This document shows, piece after piece, positions 1-11,024 of a DNA stretch of 64,000 bases. Every line of letters starts with the position of its first letter. Position 1 is the stretch's first letter. Origin of the DNA: Cobetia amphilecti. GTDB lineage: Bacteria > Pseudomonadota > Gammaproteobacteria > Pseudomonadales > Halomonadaceae. The position numbers and the translations under genes are program-made. Where the stretch lies: the NCBI RefSeq assembly GCF_030010415.1, contig NZ_JASCSA010000005.1, one strand, 5' to 3'. Under the pieces are notes generated by a model. That model ran no database searches. It was not told the origin of the DNA and worked only from the letters and a program-made list of their open reading frames with translations.

Positions 1-1
1 A

Positions 2-523
2 GAAGGCATGACGCGGCTGCTGGCTCAGGCGCATCTCGCCCACCCCAACGCACGCCATCACTGCACGGCGTTCATCGCCGGGGCGCCCAATGAACAGAAC
101 GCCATCGGCTTCTCCGATGATGGCGAGCCGGGCGGCACTGCTGGCAGGCCGATGTATCAGGTGCTCGAAGGCAGTGGCGTCGGCCAGGTGGCCTGCGTGG
201 TGATCCGCTACTTCGGCGGTATCAAGCTGGGCACCGGCGGCCTGGCGCGCGCATACAGCCGCGCGGTGCTCGAGGCGCTCGAGCACCTGCCCACCACGAC
301 CTTCACGCCGCGCACGCCCAGGCGTCTGAAGGTCGGCTTCGCCCATGAGGCCGATGTTCGCCACTGGTTGAGCGGCTACGATGTGCCGGTGGATGCCAGC
401 GACTATGGTGCCGATGGCGTGGTGTTGACGGCGGGCTGGCCGCAAGGCGGCGCCCAGCCGCCGCTGGAAGAACTGCATGCGCGCCTCAAGGGAGCGCTGG
501 AAGTGCTCGATTCCCGCGACTGA
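2..523 (+). CDS. yigZ: YigZ/IMPACT family protein, 5' truncated by window edge
   Basis: The product belongs to the UPF0029/IMPACT family, cytosolic proteins linked in bacteria and eukaryotes to translation control; the bacterial role is not settled. The family signature GFSDDGEPGGTAGRPM is followed by VIRYFGGIKLGTGGL, both in the N-terminal domain, and a C-terminal DUF1949-like domain fills the rest. The frame stays open to the first base (Glu-Gly precede the first Met), and the usual N-terminal 30 or so residues are missing, so the gene starts outside the window. It ends in a TGA and runs towards a strong shared terminator. The family assignment is firm; the start is not visible. Confidence 0.9.
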   Translation, partial: EGMTRLLAQAHLAHPNARHHCTAFIAGAPNEQNAIGFSDDGEPGGTAGRPMYQVLEGSGVGQVACVVIRYFGGIKLGTGGLARAYSRAVLEALEHLPTTTFTPRTPRRLKVGFAHEADVRHWLSGYDVPVDASDYGADGVVLTAGWPQGGAQPPLEELHARLKGALEVLDSRD

Positions 524-557
524 CCGGCGCCAGCGACTCCCTTTGGTTCTCCACAAA

Positions 558-604
558 CACGAACGCCATCGCCACCCCTTGTCCGGGCGGCGATGGCGTT
601 CGTG
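558..604. terminator. Bidirectional terminator between yigZ and azoR
   Basis: A perfect 16-bp inverted repeat (558-573 with 589-604) encloses a 15-nt loop between two convergent genes. The stem is GC-rich, and short T-rich tracts follow on both strands. It probably ends both yigZ (+) and azoR (-). Confidence 0.8.
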
Positions 605-616
605 CTTTCACTTCTC

Positions 617-1246
617 TCAGCGGAACTGCAGGGCTTCCACCTGATTGGCGATGGCTGCCTTGGCCTCAGCCAGCGAGGCGGCCCTGGGCTCATCGCCCAT
701 GCTGAGGCCTTCGGCATACACGAAGTGCTGATCCGTGATGCCCATCAGCCCGAGCATGGATTTCAGATGTGGTGTCTGGGAGTCCATTTCAGTGCCCGCG
801 TACATGCCGCCACGCGCCGCCAGTACCAGCGCCTGCTTGCCTTCCAGCAGGCCCACCGGCCCTTTCTCGGTATAGCGGAAGGTTTCGCCGGCACGCAGCA
901 CCCGGTCGAACCACGCCTTCATCTGCGTCGGCAGGCCCAGATTGTAGAGCGGTGCCGCGACGACCAGCAGGTCTGCCGCTCTCAGCTCGGCCAGAAAACC
1001 ATCGGACAGTGCGGCGAGCTTGCGTTGCTCGGCGCTACGCTCATCCGCCGGCGTCATCCAGGCCTGCATTTCCGCGCCATCGAGATGCGGCAGGTCACGC
1101 TCGACCAGATCATGATGCGTCAGCTGAAATGGCTGCCCGGAGGCCTCGAGCGCACTGACGAAGGATGAGGCCAGCGCACGTGAATTGCCCTTGTCGGCGA
1201 ACAGGGAAGCAGACACCAGCAGGACATTGAGCGAAGCTTTTGACAT
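617..1246 (-). CDS. azoR: FMN-dependent NADH-azoreductase
   Basis: This 209-residue flavodoxin-fold enzyme is of the AzoR family, which reduces azo compounds and quinones with NADH and FMN in the cytosol. The diagnostic stretch APLYNLGLPTQMKAWFD followed by RAGETFRYTEKGPVGL matches the family's FMN-binding and dimer-interface region. The reading frame is open further upstream, but the ATG at 1246 is chosen because GGAG lies about 9 nt before it and the protein then begins MSKASLNVLLVSAS, as expected for the first beta strand. It is a single gene, convergent with yigZ. Quinone detoxification is the likely physiological role; that is inference from the family. Confidence 0.92.
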   Translation of the reverse strand: MSKASLNVLLVSASLFADKGNSRALASSFVSALEASGQPFQLTHHDLVERDLPHLDGAEMQAWMTPADERSAEQRKLAALSDGFLAELRAADLLVVAAPLYNLGLPTQMKAWFDRVLRAGETFRYTEKGPVGLLEGKQALVLAARGGMYAGTEMDSQTPHLKSMLGLMGITDQHFVYAEGLSMGDEPRAASLAEAKAAIANQVEALQFR

Positions 1247-1399
1247 GTGGAGGGTCTCCATGAAAGTGAGGCGCGATCCTGTCGACGGTGTTCGACCCGA
1301 TCCGCATGTACAGCATGATAAATGAACCATTCCACACGAAAAGCGACTTAAATCGCCTATATCATTCGAAAAAAGCGAACAATTAGTCGGTCATCACCC

Positions 1400-2482
1400 T
1401 TATTCGACTGCCGACTGATAACGGAACGCCTCGCCACAACCCTTCAATTCCTGCCCTGCAATCGTCAAGGTCGCCGTCAGTGGATAGGGCGCGCCCTGCA
1501 TGGAATCGAAGCAGGCGCCCGGCGCGACCACCAGCTGCAATGGCTCGCCCTGCTTGCCGTCAGCCGGGAGCTGCGCCTTGAGCACACGGCTATCATTTGC
1601 CTCACGGGCGACCCGATAAGGCAGCTTGACCACCTGGACACCTGACGAGCGAGCGCCAGCCTCCGCTTCTGCAGAGCGCTCGGATGCCTGCGCCTCGTGC
1701 GGCGACTCGAGCAAGCCCTGCATAGCTGTCAGCGTCAGCAGATTGTGCTCGCTGTCGAGACTGACCTGCCAGCCGGGCTCATTGCCCTGCGCCACCAACA
1801 GCGGCTTCTGCGTCGTCGGATGAATCACGCGCCGATCATCCTGCACACATTCCAGATTGCCGCGGGCATTCTGCAGCATCGCCTCGGAACCCTTGAACCA
1901 CACCTCCAGTCCCTCTTCACCGGGCAACACCTTCACACCACCAGACGCCTTCTCGGCCGGCGATGCACCGGCATTGGCCTGATAACGCTCGCCCGAGGCA
2001 CTGACGACCCGCTCCAGGGTATAGGCATGCCGGCGTGACCACAGTCGCAACCAGTCATGCGACGCCTCGGCGTCGCCTTCGCTGAAGGCCATCAGAAGAT
2101 CCTGCGCCGGAGTACAGCGCCATACCTGATACTCACTCGCCCGGGGCGGTGGCAGAAAGCTGGAGGGCAAGGTCACCGCAGCGGCCTTGCCCAGCGATTC
2201 CGCACTGGGCGGCGCAGGTTTCTTCGCCACCTCATGCACCACGGGGCCCGGGTCCTGTGCGGGGGCTGGCACCTTCAGCGGCGGCTGGCCAGCATCCGTC
2301 CCTGACGCGGCATCCTGACTCCACGGCAGGGAGGTACATCCCGCCAGCAGCAGGGGCACCGCCAGAGGCGACAGGCGCAAGCCCGCTCGACCGGCAGCGA
2401 TCATCCCTGGCGTGAGGCTCGCGGCCCACCTATGGGGCAACACACGGGAAATGGCAAAAAGACGACAGCAATGACGTGACAT
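1400..2482 (-). CDS. Lipoprotein with MliC-type lysozyme inhibitor domain and COG3650-like domain
   Basis: A 360-residue predicted lipoprotein. A hydrophobic stretch ends in LLLAGC (Cys about 49), a lipobox. The first domain (about 115-215) resembles MliC, the membrane-bound C-type lysozyme inhibitor: it has YQVWRC near its start, an ERVVSASGERYQ motif, WFKG and a second Cys in LEC, the pair that forms the MliC disulfide. The C-terminal part (from NEPGWQVSLD to YPLTATLTIAGQELKGC) resembles COG3650 proteins. It would sit in the periplasm or outer membrane and guard peptidoglycan. The start at 2482 follows a perfect GGGAGG at 7 nt, but gives an unusually long signal; an internal ATG at 2404 gives a shorter one. 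It is divergent from metR. Confidence 0.75.
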   Translation of the reverse strand: MSRHCCRLFAISRVLPHRWAASLTPGMIAAGRAGLRLSPLAVPLLLAGCTSLPWSQDAASGTDAGQPPLKVPAPAQDPGPVVHEVAKKPAPPSAESLGKAAAVTLPSSFLPPPRASEYQVWRCTPAQDLLMAFSEGDAEASHDWLRLWSRRHAYTLERVVSASGERYQANAGASPAEKASGGVKVLPGEEGLEVWFKGSEAMLQNARGNLECVQDDRRVIHPTTQKPLLVAQGNEPGWQVSLDSEHNLLTLTAMQGLLESPHEAQASERSAEAEAGARSSGVQVVKLPYRVAREANDSRVLKAQLPADGKQGEPLQLVVAPGACFDSMQGAPYPLTATLTIAGQELKGCGEAFRYQSAVE

Positions 2483-2991
2483 GATGGACCCTCCCTGGGC
2501 ATGTCGGACGACAAGATGCAGCGCAGCACTCTCGCGACGAGACACTGCGGCATGGCTGGACTTCAAGGCGGAGACGGCGGCCTTCCTGGCGCACCCTGCC
2601 AAAGTCTATCAAGCGCAGTGGGGCTTGTGGGGATGGGAATGCACTGAGGGTACAAGGCGCGTGCCCTGCCGGCCTTGCATGACACCCTCCTGGCGCCTGA
2701 CTCCAGCGCCCTTCGTGTTCCGCCGCCCCGAGTGATACGCGAATCGCCATGAATATGAGACAGTGTCATGAGCGCTCTCGAGCAGACGCGCGTCACGGCG
2801 GTGGCCTGGCAGGGGGGAGATCCCGCTGCCACTCCCCCACTGATCCAGTCTCGCGGGAGTGATTGACCCGCTCGCGGCTTGCACCAGGACTTTCGATTTA
2901 TCGTTCTCGGCTTGCCTGTCTCAACTGGCCTGTCTCCACTTGCCGTTCACAACACATCTTTCTCAACCTCTCAACATGAGCACCATTCATC
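2483..2991. other. Non-coding divergent region between lipoprotein gene and metR
   Basis: About 500 bases lie between two divergent genes. I find no credible gene. The open frames here are short, lack ribosome sites and have no recognisable protein. It must hold both promoters, but I cannot place them with confidence. Confidence 0.5.
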
Positions 2992-3903
2992 ATGCTTGAA
3001 TTGCGCCATCTGCGTACCCTGCTGGCCCTGCGTGATGCTGGCTCGCTGGTCGAAGCCGCGGAGCGTGTCCACCTCACCCAGTCCGCCCTGTCCCATCAGC
3101 TGAAGGACCTCGAGGAGCGCCTGGGCGCGCCGCTGTTCATCCGCAAGACGCGCCCTGTGGAGTTCACCCGCGCCGGACAGCGCCTGTTGTCGCTGGCAGA
3201 GCAGGTATTGCCGCAGTTCCGCATGGCTGAGCGCGACATTGCTCGCATGGCGGGTAGCGAGCAGGGCCGGCTGCACATGGCCATCGAGTGCCATAGCTGC
3301 TTTCAGTGGCTGATGCCGACGGTGGATCGCTTCCGCGATCACTGGCCGGAGATTGAAGTCGATATCCCCTCAGGCCACAGCTTCGCCCCTCTGCAGGCAT
3401 TGGGCCGCGAGCAGCTGGACCTGGTCATCACCGCCAACCCGGTGGAGATGAGCGGCATCCAGTACATTCCGCTGTTCCGCTATGAGGTCATGCTGGCCGT
3501 GGCACGCCAGCATGCACTGGCCATCAAGGGCCATGTGGAGCCGCAGGACCTGTGTGACGAGACCTTGATCATCTATCCGGTCGAGCATGATCGCCTGGAC
3601 GTTTTCACCCAGTTCCTCGAACCGGCCAACGTGAGCCCGCGCGAGATCCGCAGCGCGGAGATGACGGTGATGATGATGCAGCTGGTCGCCAGCGGCCGCG
3701 GCGTCACGGCGCTCCCCAACTGGGCGCTGGCCGAGTATCTGTCGCGCGATTACGTGCGCGGCCTGTCGCTGGGCGACGGTGTCTGGGCGACACTCTACGC
3801 CGCCGTCAGAGAAGATCTGCTCGGCACGCCGTGGATGGACGACTTCCTGCGTACCGCCCGTGAGACATCATTCGAGGTGCTGAGTGGCGTGAAGCCTGCC
3901 TGA
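2992..3903 (+). CDS. metR: LysR-family transcriptional regulator MetR
   Basis: A 303-residue LysR-type regulator. The N-terminal winged helix (1-60) begins MLELRHLRTLLALRDAGSLV and continues LTQSALSHQLKDLEERLG. The effector domain has the MetR hallmark AIECHSCFQWLMP, then SGHSFAPLQAL and LIIYPVEHDRLDVF. MetR activates methionine synthesis genes (metE, metH, metF) with homocysteine as coregulator in the enterobacterial model. No met gene is adjacent, so its targets here are not visible. The start is the first ATG; it has no clear Shine-Dalgarno sequence. It is followed by a strong hairpin terminator. Confidence 0.92.
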   Translation: MLELRHLRTLLALRDAGSLVEAAERVHLTQSALSHQLKDLEERLGAPLFIRKTRPVEFTRAGQRLLSLAEQVLPQFRMAERDIARMAGSEQGRLHMAIECHSCFQWLMPTVDRFRDHWPEIEVDIPSGHSFAPLQALGREQLDLVITANPVEMSGIQYIPLFRYEVMLAVARQHALAIKGHVEPQDLCDETLIIYPVEHDRLDVFTQFLEPANVSPREIRSAEMTVMMMQLVASGRGVTALPNWALAEYLSRDYVRGLSLGDGVWATLYAAVREDLLGTPWMDDFLRTARETSFEVLSGVKPA

Positions 3904-3933
3904 TACCCGAGCCTCAGCGCTTACGAGGGATAG

Positions 3934-3995
3934 ATACACGAAAGCCCCACCACTCGACAGGCCGCAAGGCATCGATTGGTGGGGCTTTCGTGTAT
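3934..3995 (+). terminator. Long-stem terminator after metR
   Basis: A perfect 18-bp inverted repeat (3934-3951 with 3978-3995) surrounds a 26-nt loop about 30 bases after the metR stop. The stem carries a run of four G or C and an AAAG/CTTT edge, as in other terminators in this window. Confidence 0.75.
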
Positions 3996-4062
3996 CTGCT
4001 GATCACTGCCTGTTCGCGCCATATCACTACGGCTACGCAAAAGACTTTTCTTCAGCACAAAC

Positions 4063-4094
4063 AGAACCGCCCCAGCATGAGCTGGGGCGGTTCT
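4063..4094 (-). terminator. Terminator of cold-shock gene
   Basis: A perfect 14-bp stem (4063-4076 with 4081-4094) with a 4-nt loop lies about 45 bases beyond the stop of the cold-shock gene. Read on the minus strand it is followed by a T-rich stretch. Confidence 0.8.
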
Positions 4095-4140
4095 TGACAT
4101 CTATCATCTCAAGCGGAAAGCATTCCGCAATGAGTGATGA

Positions 4141-4347
4141 TCAGTCGATAGCCTTGACGTTGGCTGCCTGCAGGCCTTTCTGGCCCTGAGTCACGTCGAA
4201 GGAGACCTGCTGGCCGTCCTGCAGGGTCTTGAAGCCATCAGCCTGGACTTCGGAGAAGTGAACGAACAGATCGTCACCACCATCAGCCGGAGCGATGAAA
4301 CCAAAACCTTTAGCGTCGTTGAACCACTTAACTGTACCTGTAGCCAT
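4141..4347 (-). CDS. CspA-family cold-shock protein
   Basis: A 68-residue single cold-shock domain protein, the normal family length, that binds single-stranded RNA and DNA and acts as an RNA chaperone. RNP1 (KGFGFI, about 13-18) and RNP2 (LFVHF, about 28-32) are intact. The ATG at 4347 is preceded by GAGGAA and gives the classic start MATGTVKWFNDAKGFGF; the longer frame adds an unrelated N-terminus. The next gene upstream on the same strand starts more than 200 bases away, which leaves room for the long 5' untranslated leader typical of this family. A single strong terminator follows. Which paralogue (CspA, CspD, etc.) cannot be decided. Confidence 0.93.
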   Translation of the reverse strand: MATGTVKWFNDAKGFGFIAPADGGDDLFVHFSEVQADGFKTLQDGQQVSFDVTQGQKGLQAANVKAID

Positions 4348-4561
4348 GAGAAATTCCTCTCTGATTAGCATGTTTGAAATAACGGGCATTACCCGAAGAG
4401 CGTGGGCAAAGCAAAACCATGCATCAAATCAGCGAGGCTTCTCGGGGCGCTCAAGGCGATTTACCGAGCAGCACAGGCGACTGAGTGGTGCGTCTTGCTA
4501 TCCAACAGGGGCTACATTGCACGCTAACCCATGATCACGTCAAGCCTTTTCGACAATCACT
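4348..4561 (-). promoter_or_regulatory. Promoter and probable long 5' leader of the cold-shock gene
   Basis: About 210 bases without a gene separate the lipocalin-like gene from the cold-shock gene on the same strand. Cold-shock genes commonly have leaders of 100-160 nt that fold differently with temperature. I see no specific cold box that I can defend, so the role is inferred from position and family only. Confidence 0.4.
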
Positions 4562-5011
4562 TCACACAGTCGCCAATCGATGCCACTCCAGCCAGGTCAG
4601 GAATCCCCCTTCGGGCAGCTGCAGATTCGGCGCATCGGTGCCCAGCAGCAGGCGGTCTCCCTCGAGCGTGACGCGCCGCACAAGCGTCACCTCATCCCAA
4701 TCGGCGATCGTGGCCAGCGACAGATGATGGCAGACCTCCTCCCGCTCACTGTCCCACTGCCAGCGCCCACAGTAGGCAAAGCCCTCACGAAAGGCGGCGA
4801 CCAGCTGATCATCCGTCGGCGCCATTCCCAGAGGCTGACGCTCACAGGACACCAGCTGCACGCTCATATAGCCATTGGCCATGTAATGCAGCTGGCCCTT
4901 GCACTCGCCCAGCGGCTCCAGCTCGCGTCCATCCGGCCAGGCATACCAGAAACGCTCGAGCCGCCACGCGCCGATCAAGTCAGGATGCAGTGACAAGGAA
5001 GATTCCCGCAT
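4562..5011 (-). CDS. Lipocalin-like domain protein
   Basis: A 149-residue protein resembling the lipocalin-like family Lipocalin_5 (PF13924). It opens LIGAWRLERFWYAWPDG, has a small-residue turn YMANGYMSVQLV, and ends in strand-rich sequence LLLGTDAPNLQLP. No signal peptide is seen, so a cytosolic small-molecule binding role is likely, ligand unknown. The ATG at 5011 has GAGGAA 8 nt upstream. Only 24 bases separate it from the end of the sensor kinase gene, so it is probably the third gene of that operon and may act in the same response. Confidence 0.65.
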   Translation of the reverse strand: MRESSLSLHPDLIGAWRLERFWYAWPDGRELEPLGECKGQLHYMANGYMSVQLVSCERQPLGMAPTDDQLVAAFREGFAYCGRWQWDSEREEVCHHLSLATIADWDEVTLVRRVTLEGDRLLLGTDAPNLQLPEGGFLTWLEWHRLATV

Positions 5012-5035
5012 GGCCGATTCCTCAAACGGTCGTGA

Positions 5036-6697
5036 TCAGGTGGCGTGCTCGTCCTGGAGTGACGGCGGCTTGACCGGCGGCAAGGGCACAGGCGCCTTGC
5101 GTTCCAGCTGACTGGAGGTCAGTGGCAGCAACAGGCTGAAGCGCGCGCCCTTGAGCGACCTGCCCTTGTCCACCACCACGCTGCCGCCGTGGGAATGCAG
5201 GATCTTCTGCACGATGGAGAGCCCCAGCCCGTAGCCGCCGGAGGCACGCGTACGCGAATCATCCAAGCGCGCGAAGGGTTTGAAAACCTTCTTGCGATCT
5301 TCCTCGTTGATGCCGGGGCCATCGTCCTCGACATCGAGCCTGACCACCTGCGGGTCACTGGTGATGCGCACCAGTACCCGGGAATCCGCGTGCCGGCAGG
5401 CATTGGAGACCAGATTCTGCAGCGCCCGCTGCAGATAGCGTGCCTCGGCCTCGACCTCCAGCGCCTCGCCTTCGATGCTCAGCAGCAATTCAGGATGCAG
5501 CGGCGCCAGCGTCTCGCAGACCTGCTCCGCGATCTCGCGGCAATCCACCATGCCGAGGTCCAGCTGGATACCGGCGGCATTGTTGAGTCGTGCGTAGGTC
5601 AGGATCTCGTCGATCAGCTTATCGAGCTCCTCGATGTCGCCGTCTGCGCCCTTTATCTGACGCTGGACGAAATCATCATCGACCATGTCCTCGATCATCT
5701 GCAGCGCGAAGCGGATGCGCGCCACCGGCGTGCGCAATTCATGCGAGACCGCCCGAATCATGTCCTGCTGCGCGCCCAGCAACCCCTGCACCCGCTCGGC
5801 CATGCCATTGAAGGCCATGCCGAGACGCCCGAGAAAGTCATTGGACTCGATGCGCACCCGCGTATCGAGATAGCCGCCCGCGATGCGTGTCGCGGCCTTT
5901 TCCAGACGCGTCAGGCGCGCCTCCAGTGAACGCACCACCAGATAGATGACGCCGCCCAGCAGACTGATGACCGCCAGTATCATGGCGATGATCAAGGCCG
6001 GTGGTGTCGTCTCGAAGCCACGGATGGGCCCGACCTTGAGCATGGCGCGGTCCCCCAGACGAGTATAGAGCGCCATCGCCTGGCCATGACTGGCCACGTT
6101 GAGCACCACCCGACCGGCCTCCAGGCGACTGGCCTGCTGTGCATCGAGATTCTGCGGAATGTCCGGCAACAGCGCGAAGGACAGACCGGAGGCCTGCTGC
6201 AGCTGGGCCAGCAAGTCGCTGCGCTGCTCGGCATTCATGGGTTGCAGGGTGTCATGCAGAGACACCATCAACCCACGTAACTGCCGCTCCGCGAGATGCA
6301 GCAGCCGGAATTCCAGCACTCTCTCTTCGCCGGGCACCGCCATCAACAGCTGCCAGCCGGCGTCATCATGCGGCCTCACCAGCGGCCGCCCGGCCTCAAG
6401 GCGGCGCTGCTCCCACCAGTTGAGGTCAAAGACCGCCGCCGGTGCCAGCAACAACCGCCCATCCAGCAGGCGGGCGGTCCGATTGAGGAAGGCCCCGCGC
6501 TCTGCCTCCGGCGTGGCCGCGATCTGGCTCACCAGCAGGCGCATCGGCGCCGCGCCCAGACGCGTCTGGTAGGCCTCCAGCCGGACCATGTTGGTCAGCT
6601 GAAAGCCACCCAGCGCGATGCCCAGCGTTAGCACCAATGCCACCAGCAAGGCGACATAGACACGCAGGAAGATGCTGTCGGAGAGAGCCCGGCGCAT
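5036..6697 (-). CDS. rstB: RstB-like sensor histidine kinase
   Basis: A 553-residue inner-membrane histidine kinase. Transmembrane segments lie at about 11-33 and 233-256 and flank a periplasmic sensor of about 200 residues. A HAMP linker (about 257-305) leads to the dimerisation domain with H319 in RAVSHELRTPVARIRF, the phosphoacceptor. The ATPase domain has the N box (VSNACRHA), DDGPGI and GYGLGLSIV. The periplasmic part and H box resemble RstB. It starts 3 bases after the response regulator stop, so the two are cotranscribed. The periplasmic signal is not known. The rst name rests mainly on the partner; a different RstB-type subfamily is possible. Confidence 0.85.
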   Translation of the reverse strand: MRRALSDSIFLRVYVALLVALVLTLGIALGGFQLTNMVRLEAYQTRLGAAPMRLLVSQIAATPEAERGAFLNRTARLLDGRLLLAPAAVFDLNWWEQRRLEAGRPLVRPHDDAGWQLLMAVPGEERVLEFRLLHLAERQLRGLMVSLHDTLQPMNAEQRSDLLAQLQQASGLSFALLPDIPQNLDAQQASRLEAGRVVLNVASHGQAMALYTRLGDRAMLKVGPIRGFETTPPALIIAMILAVISLLGGVIYLVVRSLEARLTRLEKAATRIAGGYLDTRVRIESNDFLGRLGMAFNGMAERVQGLLGAQQDMIRAVSHELRTPVARIRFALQMIEDMVDDDFVQRQIKGADGDIEELDKLIDEILTYARLNNAAGIQLDLGMVDCREIAEQVCETLAPLHPELLLSIEGEALEVEAEARYLQRALQNLVSNACRHADSRVLVRITSDPQVVRLDVEDDGPGINEEDRKKVFKPFARLDDSRTRASGGYGLGLSIVQKILHSHGGSVVVDKGRSLKGARFSLLLPLTSSQLERKAPVPLPPVKPPSLQDEHAT

Positions 6698-6700
6698 CGT

Positions 6701-7411
6701 CTAGAGGTCCTTGACGAACAGGTATCCCTTGCTGCGCACCGTCTTGATCCGCTCAGGATGATTGGGGTCATCGCCAATCTTGGGGCGGATGCGCGAGACA
6801 CGCACGTCGATGGAGCGGTCCTGGCCGTCGTACTTGATGCCGCGCAGCGCAGAGAAGATCTCCTCGCGCGTCAGCACGCGTCCCGCATTCGAGGACAGCA
6901 GCCACAGCAGGTCGAACTCGGCACTGGTCAGTTCGATGCGCTCGCGCGCCAACCATGCCTCACGGGTGGCGTTGTCGATCTCGAGATCATTGAACACCAG
7001 GCGCGTCTCACCGGCGGCCACTTCGGGGCCATCGGCGCGACGCAGCAAGGCCCGCATGCGTGCCAGCAATACACGCGGCTGCACCGGCTTGGGCACGTAA
7101 TCGTCGGCGCCCATCTCCAGACCCAGCACCTGGTCCATGTCATCGGTACGCGCCGTCAGCATCAGGATCGGCCCGGCGAACTGAGGCCGCACGCGACGAC
7201 AGATGGACAGGCCATCCTCGCCCGGCAGCATCAGGTCCAGAATCACGATGTCGGGGCGCAGACTGATGATCAGGTCCACCGCCCGCGCGCCGTCATTCTC
7301 GACGCTCACGCGGAAGTTGTTGGCTTCGAGGTATTCGCGCGTCAGTGTCGCCAGACGCTCGTCATCCTCAACAATCAATACATGTTCTTGCGCATTGGTA
7401 TCCAAGGGCAT
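6701..7411 (-). CDS. rstA: RstA-like OmpR-family response regulator
   Basis: A 236-residue DNA-binding response regulator. The receiver domain (about 10-122) has the acidic pair in VLIVEDDERL, the phosphoacceptor D59 in VILDLMLPGEDG, and the switch Lys in YVPKPVQP. The winged-helix domain ends with SIDVRVSRIRPKIG and RIKTVRSKGYLF, close to RstA. It is first in an operon with the kinase and the lipocalin-like gene, and divergent from nrdA, with about 600 bases between them. Targets cannot be read from the sequence. Confidence 0.87.
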   Translation of the reverse strand: MPLDTNAQEHVLIVEDDERLATLTREYLEANNFRVSVENDGARAVDLIISLRPDIVILDLMLPGEDGLSICRRVRPQFAGPILMLTARTDDMDQVLGLEMGADDYVPKPVQPRVLLARMRALLRRADGPEVAAGETRLVFNDLEIDNATREAWLARERIELTSAEFDLLWLLSSNAGRVLTREEIFSALRGIKYDGQDRSIDVRVSRIRPKIGDDPNHPERIKTVRSKGYLFVKDL

Positions 7412-7631
7412 TCCATCCGCATCGTTGGGTCAACGTGGCCAGCAGCTCACAAGCAGTTACTTTCCTGTGCCACGTCGTAACCTTTTCAGGGTGATTTGTC
7501 ACGAATGATACGCCAATTTGGGCGTTTACGCGCCAGCAGCGCAGGCACCATCTGCATTGACGGAGCGCAGAAAATTTAACACCTGAACTCTTGACATCCC
7601 CCAGCGGCAAGGCCGGATTTTCAACCACACC

Positions 7632-7651
7632 TTACCCACAAGTTATCCACT
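7632..7651 (+). promoter_or_regulatory. Tandem DnaA-box-like sites upstream of nrdA
   Basis: TTACCCACA (7632-7640) and TTATCCACT (7643-7651) each differ at one position from the DnaA box consensus TTWTNCACA. They lie in the same orientation, 11 bp apart, so on one face of the helix. In E. coli, DnaA controls nrdAB through paired boxes in its promoter, which makes this location meaningful. No binding data are available. Confidence 0.55.
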
Positions 7652-7667
7652 TGCACGCCCCACCAAA

Positions 7668-7714
7668 CAACACTATCTTGTGTCCAAAACCAGCTCACAC
7701 CCCATATGTAGGGT
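7668..7714 (+). promoter_or_regulatory. Paired NrdR boxes upstream of nrdA
   Basis: Two 16-bp sites, CAACACTATCTTGTGT (7668-7683) and ACCCCATATGTAGGGT (7699-7714), each match the NrdR consensus acaCwAtATaTwgtgt at 12 of 16 positions by hand count. Their centres are exactly 31 bp apart, three helical turns, the spacing typical of NrdR operators. NrdR is the ATP/dATP-sensing repressor of ribonucleotide reductase genes. The nrdR gene itself is not in the window. Confidence 0.75.
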
Positions 7715-7823
7715 TTTGGCGACGTCGACACCCATAGATCATGGCGACGATTGTCAAGCCCCGAAAGCATGAATCAGCGTATGGGACGGCAGTCACGCAA
7801 GGCTGCTGGAACCGTGTCTCATG

Positions 7824-7878
7824 AACGCTATCAGGCTCAGCCCGGGCGCCGATTGCCCCGCCTGAGCCTGATAGCGTT
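7824..7878 (+). repeat. Large hairpin in nrdA leader
   Basis: A perfect 17-bp inverted repeat (7824-7840 with 7862-7878) encloses 21 bases, about 130 bases before the nrdA start. No T-run follows, so it is not a standard terminator. It may be a leader structure or a protein site. Confidence 0.65.
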
Positions 7879-8010
7879 TCTCGACGACAAGGCTGACGAC
7901 GACAGAATATCCCCGGGCGCCGGCAGGAATTTCCAGCCTGCGCCCCGATACGAATTGCCCTCGAGCCCTAACGGGCAACGATTCACCTTCAGACGATTCA
8001 GGAAGGCGTC

Positions 8011-10911
<2,901 letters not shown>

Positions 10912-10954
10912 GCGATTGCGCCAGAACCGAGTCCGCGCTGACGACGCTGACTCA

Positions 10955-11024
10955 CCGCCTGCCAGGACACACCTTGCAGGCGGACTGCGGCAAATCCACA
11001 AGACCGAGCCCCGCTCGGTCTTGT
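10955..11024 (+). repeat. Two hairpins between nrdA and nrdB
   Basis: An 8-bp stem (10955-10962 with 10976-10983) is followed by a perfect 12-bp stem with a 3-nt loop (10998-11009 with 11013-11024). Neither has a T-run. They may stabilise the nrdA message or partly attenuate readthrough into nrdB. Confidence 0.6.
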
